Translations under genes and position numbers: made by a program
Virus record (IMG/VR): IMGVR_UViG_3300005436_000015
Span: 1 to 52,503 of that record
Source of the DNA: a virus
Strand: one strand, 5' to 3'
DNA: 52,503 bases
Shown: positions 24,536 to 31,553 of the stretch, one piece after another
Position numbering within the stretch: position 1 is the stretch's first letter
Layout: every line of letters begins with the position of its first letter
Notes under the pieces: generated by a model
Told to the model about the DNA's origin: nothing
What the model saw: the letters and a program-made list of their open reading frames with translations, nothing else
Databases searched by the model: none

Positions 24536-24883
24536 GTGACCCAGGACTCCGTTGCGACCTTCGCCATCCAGGTGATCTTCTACACCAGCATCGCGTTCAT
24601 CATCGGCGTGTCGTTCGTCTGGCCGTGGTGGCGGGACCAGCTCGGCTGGTCGATCATCTCCAAGACCGCCGCGCTGGTGATCGTCCTGCTCCAGCCGATG
24701 CTCATCATCTGGCTGGGCGTCAATACGTTCACCGAGGCCCGCTGGCTGTCCTGGTTCTCCGTGTGGGTGCTGTTCCTGGTGCCCGCCGCGCTGATCTGGC
24801 GGTTCGTCGTCATCTTCCGCATCCAGCGCAAGGGCGCCAGCCACCAGCCCTTCGAGCCCCGCAACCCAGGAGCCCCGTCGTGA
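24536..24883 (+). CDS. Multi-span membrane protein (holin-like)
   Basis: This 115-residue protein starts at GTG 24536 after GGGGGG. Three hydrophobic segments are visible: about residues 8-30 (FAIQVIFYTSIAFIIGVSFVW), 42-65 (ALVIVLLQPMLIIWLGV) and 73-92 (WFSVWVLFLVPAALIWRF). The C-terminus is basic. Multi-span proteins of this size near other small membrane genes may be holins or accessory lysis proteins. The endolysin itself lies far away at 39.5 kb, so the role is open. It overlaps the next gene by GTGA. Confidence 0.62.
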   Translation: MTQDSVATFAIQVIFYTSIAFIIGVSFVWPWWRDQLGWSIISKTAALVIVLLQPMLIIWLGVNTFTEARWLSWFSVWVLFLVPAALIWRFVVIFRIQRKGASHQPFEPRNPGAPS

Positions 24884-25224
24884 AACGTGCCGTGTCACCC
24901 ACGCTGAACCCCACCGGGCTGATGGCCGCCGCTGGCGCCGTGTACGCGGCCGCCGTCATGATCTGGAACGCGACGCACCACCACGGGGTCATCAACCCGG
25001 CGGTGATCGTCGCCGCGGTGGGCGCGGTCGCGGCGCTGCTGACCCGCCAGGTGGTGACCCCGGTCGCTGACCCGCGCGACGGCAACGGGGATTCGCTCGT
25101 GTGCGCCAATTCCGCCGTGGCGGCCGGGGCCGCCGCCGCCGCGCCTTCGGTCTCCCTGAGCGGGGAGCAGATGGACGCGGTCAGGGGCGCGCTGGCCAGC
25201 GAGCGGAAGGTGCCGCCCGGCTAG
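24880..25224 (+). CDS. Two-span membrane protein
   Basis: This 114-residue protein starts at GTG 24880, overlapping the previous TGA. It has two hydrophobic segments (GLMAAAGAVYAAAVMIW and VIVAAVGAVAALLTR) separated by a His-rich loop, then a helical tail (SLSGEQMDAVRGALASER). The layout resembles small two-span holins. It is the last plus-strand gene of the tail module and converges with a minus-strand operon. Confidence 0.6.
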   Translation: MKRAVSPTLNPTGLMAAAGAVYAAAVMIWNATHHHGVINPAVIVAAVGAVAALLTRQVVTPVADPRDGNGDSLVCANSAVAAGAAAAAPSVSLSGEQMDAVRGALASERKVPPG

Positions 25225-25535
25225 CTGGCCTTATCAGCCCGGGTGCACCGGGAGCAGATCACGTTGCCCCGGCCAGACTCATCCCTGGGAGTGCGGCCGC
25301 CGCTTTCATGACCACCGAACTCATGCCCGCACACTGGGCAGGGCAGCCAGAAGAAGCCGCCCAGCTGGGCATACCAGTGATGCAGGCGACGCGCCCGGTA
25401 AGGCACCAGCAGGCACACCCAGACAGCTGACCGCGGGCCAGTGCTGGCGTAACCGGTGGGCAGCGGCAAGCCCAGCCTCCGGCGCCAGCGCCGGACAGGC
25501 CATCGCGGCGGCCGCATGTTCAGCGTGATTTCCAT
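25221..25535 (-). CDS. Small zinc-binding protein
   Basis: This 104-residue protein starts at ATG 25535 (or 25544). The N-terminus is Arg/Pro-rich. Residues about 60-97 hold a two-pair zinc site: CPVCGHEFGGHE, and later CSRC. It may bind nucleic acid or be a structural zinc knuckle. It is the last gene of the long minus-strand operon and converges on the previous plus-strand gene. Confidence 0.55.
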   Translation of the reverse strand: MEITLNMRPPRWPVRRWRRRLGLPLPTGYASTGPRSAVWVCLLVPYRARRLHHWYAQLGGFFWLPCPVCGHEFGGHESGGRTPRDESGRGNVICSRCTRADKAS

Positions 25536-25577
25536 GCCCCTCATCTTCCTGATTTCGGGGTCGCGGGGCCCCGATAA

Positions 25578-25617
25578 GAAGCTCCCCCAGCTGGGTTCGC
25601 CCGGCTGGGGGAGCTTC
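25578..25617. terminator. Long perfect hairpin with TTCG loop
   Basis: The arms GAAGCTCCCCCAGCTGGG and CCCGGCTGGGGGAGCTTC pair over 18 positions with one wobble, closed by a TTCG tetraloop. This is an exceptionally stable stem. It has no clear T-tract on either strand, as is common for actinobacterial intrinsic terminators. It separates genes of the minus-strand operon; it could be a terminator or an RNA processing/stability element. Confidence 0.75.
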
Positions 25618-25630
25618 CGGCATGTCCGGC

Positions 25631-25753
25631 CTAGTACGGCCCGGAGTTACTGTGCAGCGGGTGAGGCTCGCATTTCAGGCACCGGCCGCAGGCCACGAAC
25701 AGAACGTGGCCGTCCTCGCCGGGCACGCATTCCTCATCGTCGGTGACGTCCAC
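25631..25753 (-). CDS. Tiny zinc-binding protein (40 residues)
   Basis: This gene starts at GTG 25753 after GAGAGGGGGGA and ends at TAG 25631-25633. It encodes 40 residues with an acidic start (MDVTDDEECVPGEDG) and a CGRCLKCEPHPLH zinc-knuckle-like segment. It is too short for standard gene calling but has a strong ribosome site and lies within a minus-strand operon. Confidence 0.5.
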   Translation of the reverse strand: MDVTDDEECVPGEDGHVLFVACGRCLKCEPHPLHSNSGPY

Positions 25754-25773
25754 CGTCCCCCCTCTCGTTTGGG

Positions 25774-25887
25774 TTACTTATCCGCGTGCGGGTCGACCCC
25801 GGAGCCCTGGCACCGGCTGCACGTGCCGCCGCCGAGCTTCGACTTCCCGGTTCCGCTGCACATCGCGCACGGGTAGTCCTTAGCCAT
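25774..25887 (-). CDS. Tiny DnaJ-type zinc knuckle protein (37 residues)
   Basis: This gene starts at ATG 25887 with an ATGA overlap on the upstream gene's stop, and ends TAA 25774-25776. It contains two Cys-x2-Cys-x-Gly-x-Gly units (CAMCSGTG and CSRCQGSG), the repeat of the DnaJ zinc-binding domain. It is similar to the knuckle in the gene two positions upstream (26156). The role is unknown. Confidence 0.6.
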   Translation of the reverse strand: MAKDYPCAMCSGTGKSKLGGGTCSRCQGSGVDPHADK

Positions 25888-26159
25888 CACTGGCCCCTCT
25901 CTGTTCGACCGGGCGCCGGGTTGCGCCGCGGTGCGTCGGTGATCACGTAACCCCGGCTCGCCGTACGGGCCGCTGACGGCCTGCCAGGGAGTTCCCGGGG
26001 TGATGGGATGAGCCGCGCGGTCAGGACCGCACGGTGGCTCTCAGCGGTCCGGCGCTCCACGTAGCGCACCGCGTAACGGTCCCGGCGCGGCGTCAGCACA
26101 ACGACGGCGAGGGCGCCGAGCACGCACAGGCAGCCGAGGGTGATGGGGATGGCGATCAC
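25887..26159 (-). CDS. Small membrane protein
   Basis: This 90-residue protein starts at GTG 26159, which overlaps the preceding stop (GTGA); the frame is open further upstream. It begins with one hydrophobic segment (IAIPITLGCLCVLGALAVVVL) and continues with an Arg-rich cytoplasmic region. It lies in the operon with the FtsK-like gene. Confidence 0.5.
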   Translation of the reverse strand: MIAIPITLGCLCVLGALAVVVLTPRRDRYAVRYVERRTAESHRAVLTARLIPSPRELPGRPSAARTASRGYVITDAPRRNPAPGRTERGQ

Positions 26160-26383
26160 CGCAGCCTGCTGTTCACGAGCCGGGCGCCACGGCGCAGCCG
26201 CCTCGGGCTGCCCTTGCACCGCCAGCACAGGCCGTGCCGCTTGCTGTTCGAGCCCGGGTTGCGGCCGGTGCCGTTGCACCAGCTGCACGTCGTGTAGGGC
26301 CACAGCTTCAGCGACACGAGCCAGCTCCCGCCCGCAGCCGCGAACAGGATGACGGCCACCCCGGCCTCCGCCGCACCGCTCAC
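26156..26383 (-). CDS. Membrane-anchored DnaJ-type zinc protein
   Basis: This 75-residue protein starts at GTG 26383, overlapping the FtsK-like gene stop (GTGA). It has an N-terminal hydrophobic segment (EAGVAVILFAAAGGSWLVS) followed by CSWCNGTGRNPG...CWRCKG, a zinc knuckle with Gly turns. The end is Arg-rich. It is translationally coupled to FtsK-like synthesis, suggesting a role at the same membrane complex, which is inference. Confidence 0.55.
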   Translation of the reverse strand: MSGAAEAGVAVILFAAAGGSWLVSLKLWPYTTCSWCNGTGRNPGSNSKRHGLCWRCKGSPRRLRRGARLVNSRLR

Positions 26384-28170
26384 GACCGCCTCGCCTCCTC
26401 GCGGGCCAGCGCCCGCGGCCGGGTCCGCTCCCACTCCCGAAGCTCATCCGGGTCATAGGAGCGGGCCAGCCCCTCCCAGCCCACCGGCTGCGGGAACCCC
26501 GGCCGGTGACTGGCCTTACGGGCCGCGGTCAGGCTGAGCGTCAGGATGCCCAGATCCACCGCATCGGACAGTTTCAGCGCGTCACAGTCAGGCTCCACGG
26601 GGGGCACCGTCACAGTGACATTGCCCAGGTCAGGGCCAGGGTTTTCGCCAAGCGCCGCAGGTGTGACACGGGTCAGGTGCGGCATGCCCGGGATGGGCGA
26701 CGGCCACGGCGTGACCGTGCCGGACAGGGCCAGCTGGCGGGCCTGGTAGCCCGTCAGGAACCCCACCTGTGTCTCGCGGGCTACGCCGCCGGTGACGACC
26801 TGGACGCGGCCCTGCTCGTTGCGCGAGGGCGCATAGGGCACCTCGGGCACCAGCATCTTCCACGTGCTCGCGGTGTAGCGGCCCAGGATCCGGATGCCCA
26901 TCGTCTCGCGGGCCTCACCGGACGCCGACGCCCGCGCCGACATCTTCTGGCCGATGAACACGATGTTGCACAGCACCTGGCGGCCCATGAACGCGGCATC
27001 CTCGATCGCCTCCACCGCAGGCGAGCGGGCCGGGTCGCCCGGCTCGCGGATGTCGTTCCAGTAGGCGCGGAGCCGGTTCATCGTCGCGTTCATCTCCTCG
27101 GCGATGACGATGATCCGCGGGCCGACGTTGGCGTGGACGCGGCCCTCGATGTCCGCCCCGGCGTCGGCCACGTCGTTGCGCCGCTCGATCTCGTGCAGCA
27201 GCCAGATCGCCCCCGCGTGGATCTCTGCCGCCGTCTTGCAGTAGACGACGTTCGGCAGGCCCCTGGCCCAGGACAGGCTGATCCGTTTGTAGTCCCAGAC
27301 CATGACTACCGAGCCCTTGGCAAGCTGCTGGGCAGCTATCAGCCTCGCCGTGGTCGACTTCCCGGACCCTGGCCCCTGCGACAGCATGACGTGCGGCGAG
27401 TCATCGTCCAGGCTCGCCATGACCGGGCGCGAGCCGCGGCCCAGGCCCAGCACCAGGTCAGTGGTCCTTGACTCCGCGAGCGCGGGCAGGATCAGGTCGG
27501 CGCCGACCTTGCGCGGCGGCGCGGGCTGGGCACGGAACCGCACCATGGGCCGGTGCCCGCGCTCATCCCAGGTGACCTCCGGTGCCTCCAGCGCCAGCTT
27601 CGCCTTGACAACGTCGATGACCGCGGCCTTCTGTGCGGGCCTGCTGGCGAAGTCGGCAGGCAGGGCGATCGTCGCACCCGAGCGGTCAGGCTCGACGGCC
27701 AGCCACGATTGCGGGCGCTCGGCCAGCGAGACACCCAGGACGGGCGCCAGGGCCCGGTGCAGCGGGGTCACCCAGCGGCGGTAATGACGCGCCCGGGTGA
27801 TCTTCCGCACGCCCAGCCACGACCCTAGCCCCAGGCCCGCGACGACGATGAAGATGACGAAACCCAAGGTCACAGGCTTATTAACCAGCAGCCCGTACAC
27901 CACGGCGAAAGGCGCAACGGTGGCGGCGTCCCGGATCACCGCCCGGGTCAGGCGCGGCATGTGATGCCAGCGGACGGCGTGCCCGGTCGGGTGCAGCACC
28001 CGCGCGGCCGGGCGGACCCACGTCGCATTGGTGCGGTGCTTGCCGTCGAGCGGCTGACCGGAGAACCAGCGCCACGCGACCGGGCCGGTCCCGTGATGAC
28101 GGCACAGATGGTCAAGGGCAGCTATCAGGGCAGCCAGGACCAGCAACGGGGGCACCAGAAGCCACACCAT
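26380..28170 (-). CDS. FtsK/SpoIIIE (Tra)-like DNA translocase
   Basis: This 596-residue protein starts at ATG 28170. Residues 1-25 and about 90-120 are membrane segments; residues about 180-430 form a FtsK-type ATPase. Walker A is GPGSGKST near residue 270; Walker B is RIIVIAEEMN near residue 355. A DYKR loop and an IEDAAFMGRQVLCNIVFIGQK strand fit the family. It resembles the single-protein double-stranded DNA transfer translocases of Streptomyces plasmids and integrative elements (TraB/TraSA). In a phage it may move DNA at cell division or between mycelial cells. A missing gamma (DNA-sorting) domain or a divergent C-terminus is possible. Confidence 0.9.
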   Translation of the reverse strand: MVWLLVPPLLVLAALIAALDHLCRHHGTGPVAWRWFSGQPLDGKHRTNATWVRPAARVLHPTGHAVRWHHMPRLTRAVIRDAATVAPFAVVYGLLVNKPVTLGFVIFIVVAGLGLGSWLGVRKITRARHYRRWVTPLHRALAPVLGVSLAERPQSWLAVEPDRSGATIALPADFASRPAQKAAVIDVVKAKLALEAPEVTWDERGHRPMVRFRAQPAPPRKVGADLILPALAESRTTDLVLGLGRGSRPVMASLDDDSPHVMLSQGPGSGKSTTARLIAAQQLAKGSVVMVWDYKRISLSWARGLPNVVYCKTAAEIHAGAIWLLHEIERRNDVADAGADIEGRVHANVGPRIIVIAEEMNATMNRLRAYWNDIREPGDPARSPAVEAIEDAAFMGRQVLCNIVFIGQKMSARASASGEARETMGIRILGRYTASTWKMLVPEVPYAPSRNEQGRVQVVTGGVARETQVGFLTGYQARQLALSGTVTPWPSPIPGMPHLTRVTPAALGENPGPDLGNVTVTVPPVEPDCDALKLSDAVDLGILTLSLTAARKASHRPGFPQPVGWEGLARSYDPDELREWERTRPRALAREEARRS

Positions 28171-28171
28171 G

Positions 28172-28561
28172 TCACTTGCGTCCCAACATCGTCAGCAGTG
28201 ACCTGTGACGCTTCTGCCTTCTATGACTCTCTCTGTCCTTCGCGTTCCTGCCCTTAGTTCCCCAGGCCAGGTTCCCCGGCCTGCAGTTCACCTTGACTCC
28301 GTCAAGGTGCCTGACCTCACGGCCTTTCGGCCGTGGTCCGTGGAATGCCAGGCAGACCAGGACGTGAACCTGCTTCGTCCGCTTGCGGCCGCCGGTGCTC
28401 AGCGTCACCCGCAGGTAGCCGTTGTCGTCCTCGGTGGCCGCCAGGACCACGCCGCCAGCCCAGCGCCCGTCGCTGAGCTGGCGGTCAACCGACCGGATCC
28501 GCCCGGCCGTGGACGCCTCGTATCCCTCGAAGCCGGGGACCGGCTGCCAGCCCTCATCCAT
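28172..28561 (-). CDS. NUMOD4-HNH homing endonuclease
   Basis: This 129-residue protein starts at ATG 28561. Residues 1-30 form a NUMOD4 motif (EGWQPVPGFEGYEASTAGRI), and residues 60-105 form an HNH core: VLVCLAFHGPRP, REVRHLDGVKVNCRPGNLAWGT. The tail is basic. It would cut DNA at a specific site. It lies between the DUF2637 gene, which it overlaps by eight bases, and the FtsK-like gene, interrupting a plausible transfer operon. Confidence 0.88.
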   Translation of the reverse strand: MDEGWQPVPGFEGYEASTAGRIRSVDRQLSDGRWAGGVVLAATEDDNGYLRVTLSTGGRKRTKQVHVLVCLAFHGPRPKGREVRHLDGVKVNCRPGNLAWGTKGRNAKDRESHRRQKRHRSLLTMLGRK

Positions 28562-29294
28562 GGCTGCCGTGCCCGTTCAGTTCCGGCCCGGCCGGGACAG
28601 CCTCACTCCTGGGGGGTAGGAGGGCCATCCCGGCCGGGGGCTGGGGGAGCAGCCTAGCGCGCAGTTCACGCGCCACCGGGCGGCTCAGCCCGAACCGTTC
28701 CTGAAGCTGATTCTGCGAGAGAGGGTTCCCGGCATCAATAGTGGCCTGCAGCGCGATGGCCGCCGCGTTCTCGGCGTCAGTCGGAATCTGCGACGGAACC
28801 GTGCCGCCGATCGTCGCGGGGACTGCGGTCAGGCCGCGGAACACCTGGCGCATCAGCGCAGCTAGCGCGAGTATCGCCGCCGCCGGGGGGACCGCCGCAA
28901 CCGCGTACCGGCCCCACCAGACCGGGGGAGCCTGGACGTGCAGGATGTTGAACGTGACCGACAGGAGGGCGGCGACCACCAGGTAGGCCCACGCGATCTT
29001 GTCGTGCCTGCCCTTGACCGCCGAGATCGTGACGCCGAGCTCACCGGCGAGGATGAACAGGTCGACGCTGGCGGGCCACGCCCACGCCTCGGGGCCGCGC
29101 AGTCCCGCGCGCCAGGCGAAAGCGTGCAGGCCCGCGTACGACAGCCAGAAGCCGACCGCGCTGGCGGCGATGACGGCGATGACGGAGGCCGCGATGAGGG
29201 ACTTGCGTGCGGGGATGGCTGCCCGTGCCGCGGGCACCGGCCGCCGGATTCGCGCGGCGGCGACGGAAACGAGCCGGGCCGGTGAGAGACACAT
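28554..29294 (-). CDS. DUF2637 membrane protein (plasmid spread-like) with HTH tail
   Basis: This protein has about 246 residues from ATG 29294; longer starts at 29309 or 29327 exist. Four hydrophobic segments are visible between residues about 30 and 140, within the DUF2637 pattern FWLSYAGLHAFAWRAGL...WAWPASVDLFILAGE. The C-terminal region has a helix-turn-helix (SQNQLQERFGLSRPVARELR). DUF2637 proteins accompany transfer genes on Streptomyces plasmids. A -10-like TATGGT just upstream would give a leaderless transcript if the 29294 start is right; that is inference. Confidence 0.78.
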   Translation of the reverse strand: MCLSPARLVSVAAARIRRPVPAARAAIPARKSLIAASVIAVIAASAVGFWLSYAGLHAFAWRAGLRGPEAWAWPASVDLFILAGELGVTISAVKGRHDKIAWAYLVVAALLSVTFNILHVQAPPVWWGRYAVAAVPPAAAILALAALMRQVFRGLTAVPATIGGTVPSQIPTDAENAAAIALQATIDAGNPLSQNQLQERFGLSRPVARELRARLLPQPPAGMALLPPRSEAVPAGPELNGHGSHG

Positions 29295-29310
29295 GCACTG
29301 ACCATACATC

Positions 29311-29359
29311 AGGTGCACCGGGTGCACTAGACGGGCCTAGCATGATCAGGTAGTGTACT
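29311..29359. promoter_or_regulatory. Divergent regulatory region with GTGCAC repeats
   Basis: Between the DUF2637 gene and the GntR gene, GTGCAC occurs twice (29313-29318, 29322-29327) and a palindrome AGTGTACT lies at 29352-29359. The pattern is typical of GntR-type operators. The paired repeats overlap the likely -35 region of the minus-strand operon, so the divergent GntR protein probably represses it. No promoter hexamer was identified with confidence. Confidence 0.55.
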
Positions 29360-29388
29360 GAGCGCACGCAGACCACTACCCTGCCCCC

Positions 29389-29625
29389 GTGGAGTTCGAG
29401 ATCGACATGCGCTCAGGAGTGCCGTCGTGGCGGCAGCTAGCGGACAAGCTCACTGCGGCCATCGAGTCAGGCGAGTACGCGCCGGATGACCCGATCCCGT
29501 CACTGCGTCGGCTCCACGAGGAGACCGGCCTGGCGCAGTCGACCATCCAGCACGCGCTTAAGGAGCTGCTCGAGCGCGGGCTGACGTACTCGGTGCCCGG
29601 CCGCGGCACGTTCGTGAAGGGCTGA
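29389..29625 (+). CDS. Short GntR-family regulator
   Basis: This 78-residue protein starts at GTG 29389. It is a single winged-helix domain of the GntR family: GVPSWRQLADKLTAAIESGEYAPDDPIPSLRRLHEETGLAQSTIQHALKELLERG with a wing YSVPGRGTFV. It lacks an effector domain, as do the KorSA-type repressors of Streptomyces integrative elements. It is divergent from the DUF2637/FtsK operon and likely represses it. Confidence 0.85.
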   Translation: MEFEIDMRSGVPSWRQLADKLTAAIESGEYAPDDPIPSLRRLHEETGLAQSTIQHALKELLERGLTYSVPGRGTFVKG

Positions 29626-29636
29626 GGCGGAGAAAC

Positions 29637-29678
29637 CGAAGGGCCCCGGTCGCATGCAGCGCGGCCGGGGCCTTTCTC
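29637..29678. terminator. Convergent terminator hairpin
   Basis: Arms around GGCCCCGG (29642-29649) and CCGGGGCC (29665-29672) pair, flanked by AAGG and CCTTTCT, giving a stem with a T-rich tail on the plus strand. It lies between the GntR gene and the convergent recombinase gene and can serve both directions. Confidence 0.7.
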
Positions 29679-29683
29679 TGTGC

Positions 29684-30292
29684 TTAACCCTCCGGATTCC
29701 ACGGCGGCCGGTTGCGGGCCATCTCGGCCAGGTCGGCCGCAGCCAGGCCGCGCAGGTAGATGTCGGTCGTTGACAGGCGCTTGTGGCCGAGCTGGCGCTG
29801 GATCATCGGCATGGGCACGCCCTCGTTCGCCATGTCCACCGCGAGCGAGTGCCGCAGGCCGTGCGGGTGCACGCGCTTCTCGATCCCGGCCTTGGCGCCG
29901 ATGCGCCGCAGCATCGTCCGCACGTACGCATCGGACAGCGGGCCACCGGCCAGCGTGCAGAACAGCGGGCCATGCCGGTGCCCCAGCCGGGCGCGGCAGT
30001 CCATCCACCGCTGCACCATCGCCATGCCGCCGTCGTCCAGCCCGACCGTCCTCGCCTCGTCGCCCTTGCCGTGCAGCACCCGCAGCGTGCCCCGCTCAGG
30101 GTCCACGTCGGCCACCCGCATCGCCAGCACTTCGGCTACCCTCAGCCCGGCCCGGTACATGACGCTGATCAGTGCTCTATTGCGTACCCCCGTGGGTGCC
30201 GAGGATGAGCACTGGCGCAATAGCGCGGTGATCTCGGCGCTGGTCAGCACCTCAACGGGGCGCTTGCGCTTCCGCTGGGCCAGATCCGCCAT
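29684..30292 (-). CDS. Tyrosine recombinase, catalytic domain only
   Basis: This 202-residue protein starts at ATG 30292 (frame open to 30322). It is a near-complete catalytic domain of an Xer-type recombinase: Arg in GLRVAEVLAM, Lys in HGKGDEART, HGLRHS, GHKRL and the Tyr of STTDIYLRG. The N-terminal core-binding domain is short or absent. It lies next to the larger integrase and is on the same strand, with about 85 bases between. It may work with the integrase or be an unrelated resolvase. Confidence 0.85.
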   Translation of the reverse strand: MADLAQRKRKRPVEVLTSAEITALLRQCSSSAPTGVRNRALISVMYRAGLRVAEVLAMRVADVDPERGTLRVLHGKGDEARTVGLDDGGMAMVQRWMDCRARLGHRHGPLFCTLAGGPLSDAYVRTMLRRIGAKAGIEKRVHPHGLRHSLAVDMANEGVPMPMIQRQLGHKRLSTTDIYLRGLAAADLAEMARNRPPWNPEG

Positions 30293-30408
30293 CGGGCGCC
30301 CTCCAGTACCTAGTCGAAGCACAGGTGATACTCAATGGCCATGCGCCCGGTGCCGCTGATGACAATCGGTACAGGCTGCGGCTAATAGGTACTCTACGCG
30401 TAACCTGC

Positions 30409-31533
30409 CTAGTGGCGCGGAAGGCGCGCTAGGCTGCCATCGAGCGGGCCGTCCGTCGTAGGTGATCGTGGCAGTGAGCCTTTCTGTCTGGACGGCCCGC
30501 TTTCGCGCGCCAGACAGCAGGAAGCCCCGGCCGGTGACCCAGGCCGGGGCTTCCGCCGTCCCCAGTGAGGAGGAAGCCTACCCCCCCCCGCGACCGCCCG
30601 CAGCCGGGCAGGCGCCGGGATCGCATCGACCGCCGCCGCCGCCGCCCGCTGGTCGAACGCCGCGTACCCCGCCGTCGTCTCCGGGCGGGTGTGCCCCATC
30701 ATCGACTGCACCGCCCGCAGGTCCCGCGACGCCTGGTACGCCTGCGACGCGAACCGGTGCCGCAGCTGGTGCAGCGACGCGTTCACCCCGCACTCGTGCA
30801 GGTGGCAGTTGGCCAGGTGACTGATCAGCCCCGGCGAGTTCGGCCCCGGCCGCCCGTCGCGCCGCGTGAACACCCAGCCCGACGCGGGGAGCACCGGCAC
30901 GAGCTCGCCAGCGGCGAACGCCGACAGCGGCACGACACGCTCAGCGCGGCCCTTCGTGGCGCCCAGGGCCACCAGCAGCACCGGCCGCTCCGCCGTCTCC
31001 AGTACACATTCCCTCCGCAGGTACGCAATCTCTTTCGCGCGCAATCCGCACCATCCCGCGAGCACAAGCCACGGTCTTATGCGCGGCGGCGCGCACGCAA
31101 TTGCGTGCATCAGGTCACCCTCACTCACCGGCCGCGGCAGGCGCCGGGCCACGCGCGGCACGGGAAGGCCCTGCGCGGGATTGACTGCGCAGTAACCGCG
31201 CTCTACGCAGAAAGCGAAGAACGCCTGCGCGTGGCACACGTAGTGGACGATCACCTCATCGCTGACCGACAGCGCGGCCCGCCATGCGGCGAGGTGAACG
31301 GCGGTCGCCATCAGCAGCGAAACGGGCAGCTGGCGTGCGAGCATGCGCAGGAACGTCATCCTGCCGTAGATCGTTGCCCCCGAGTGGCCCAGCTGCCGCA
31401 GGTACTCTAAATGCTCCCCTATTGCATCCATGTCACCGTTGCCGGATTCTTCTTGCAGTGCGGGGTTCCGGCGAAGATCGTAAGACTGTATAGCGGCAGG
31501 ATTCAAGAGGGCATGCGAAACAGGACGTTCCAT
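30409..31533 (-). CDS. Phage integrase, tyrosine recombinase
   Basis: This 374-residue frame starts at ATG 31533 (in-frame M35 also possible). The core-binding domain spans residues about 35-125; the catalytic part shows GWCGLRAKEIAYL (Arg), a beta hairpin Lys, LHQLRHRFASQAY (His and Arg), MMGHTRPETTAGY (His and Tyr). It should integrate the phage DNA. The last 60 residues are Gly/Pro/Arg-rich and unlike the family. They begin at a run of nine C bases (30581-30589), and one more C would end the protein at TAG right there. The likely true end is near 30578. Confidence 0.9.
   Translation of the reverse strand: MERPVSHALLNPAAIQSYDLRRNPALQEESGNGDMDAIGEHLEYLRQLGHSGATIYGRMTFLRMLARQLPVSLLMATAVHLAAWRAALSVSDEVIVHYVCHAQAFFAFCVERGYCAVNPAQGLPVPRVARRLPRPVSEGDLMHAIACAPPRIRPWLVLAGWCGLRAKEIAYLRRECVLETAERPVLLVALGATKGRAERVVPLSAFAAGELVPVLPASGWVFTRRDGRPGPNSPGLISHLANCHLHECGVNASLHQLRHRFASQAYQASRDLRAVQSMMGHTRPETTAGYAAFDQRAAAAAVDAIPAPARLRAVAGGGRLPPHWGRRKPRPGSPAGASCCLARESGPSRQKGSLPRSPTTDGPLDGSLARLPRH
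30443..30501. repeat. 12-bp inverted repeat below the integrase
   Basis: AGCGGGCCGTCC (30443-30454) and GGACGGCCCGCT (30490-30501) are perfect inverted repeats. A second inverted pair, CTGTCTGG (30484-30491) and CCAGACAG (30510-30517), overlaps it. Located near the integrase end, these could be arm or core sites of the attachment site, or RNA hairpins. The attP core cannot be identified without the host sequence. Confidence 0.6.
30520..30554. terminator. Perfect 13-bp hairpin after the integrase
   Basis: GGAAGCCCCGGCC (30520-30532) pairs perfectly with GGCCGGGGCTTCC (30542-30554) across a 9-base loop. It lies just downstream of the likely integrase stop at about 30578 on the minus strand, exactly where a terminator is expected if the C9 tract shifts the frame. 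Confidence 0.7.
30581..30589. repeat. C9 homopolymer in the integrase 3' end
   Basis: Nine C bases (nine G on the coding strand) lie at the point where the integrase becomes low-complexity. With ten, the coding strand would read GGG TAG and stop. The tract could be a sequencing or assembly error or a phase-variable site. Confidence 0.85.
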
Positions 31534-31553
31534 TGCGGCGCTAATATCGTGCG

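Noticed and set aside
25622-25876. Plus-strand frame of 84 residues
   Set aside because: It lies opposite two small minus-strand zinc proteins with clear Cys motifs and ribosome sites.
30443-30554. Attachment site attP
   Set aside because: Inverted repeats and the integrase are present, but the core cannot be recognised without the host site; kept only as a repeat feature.
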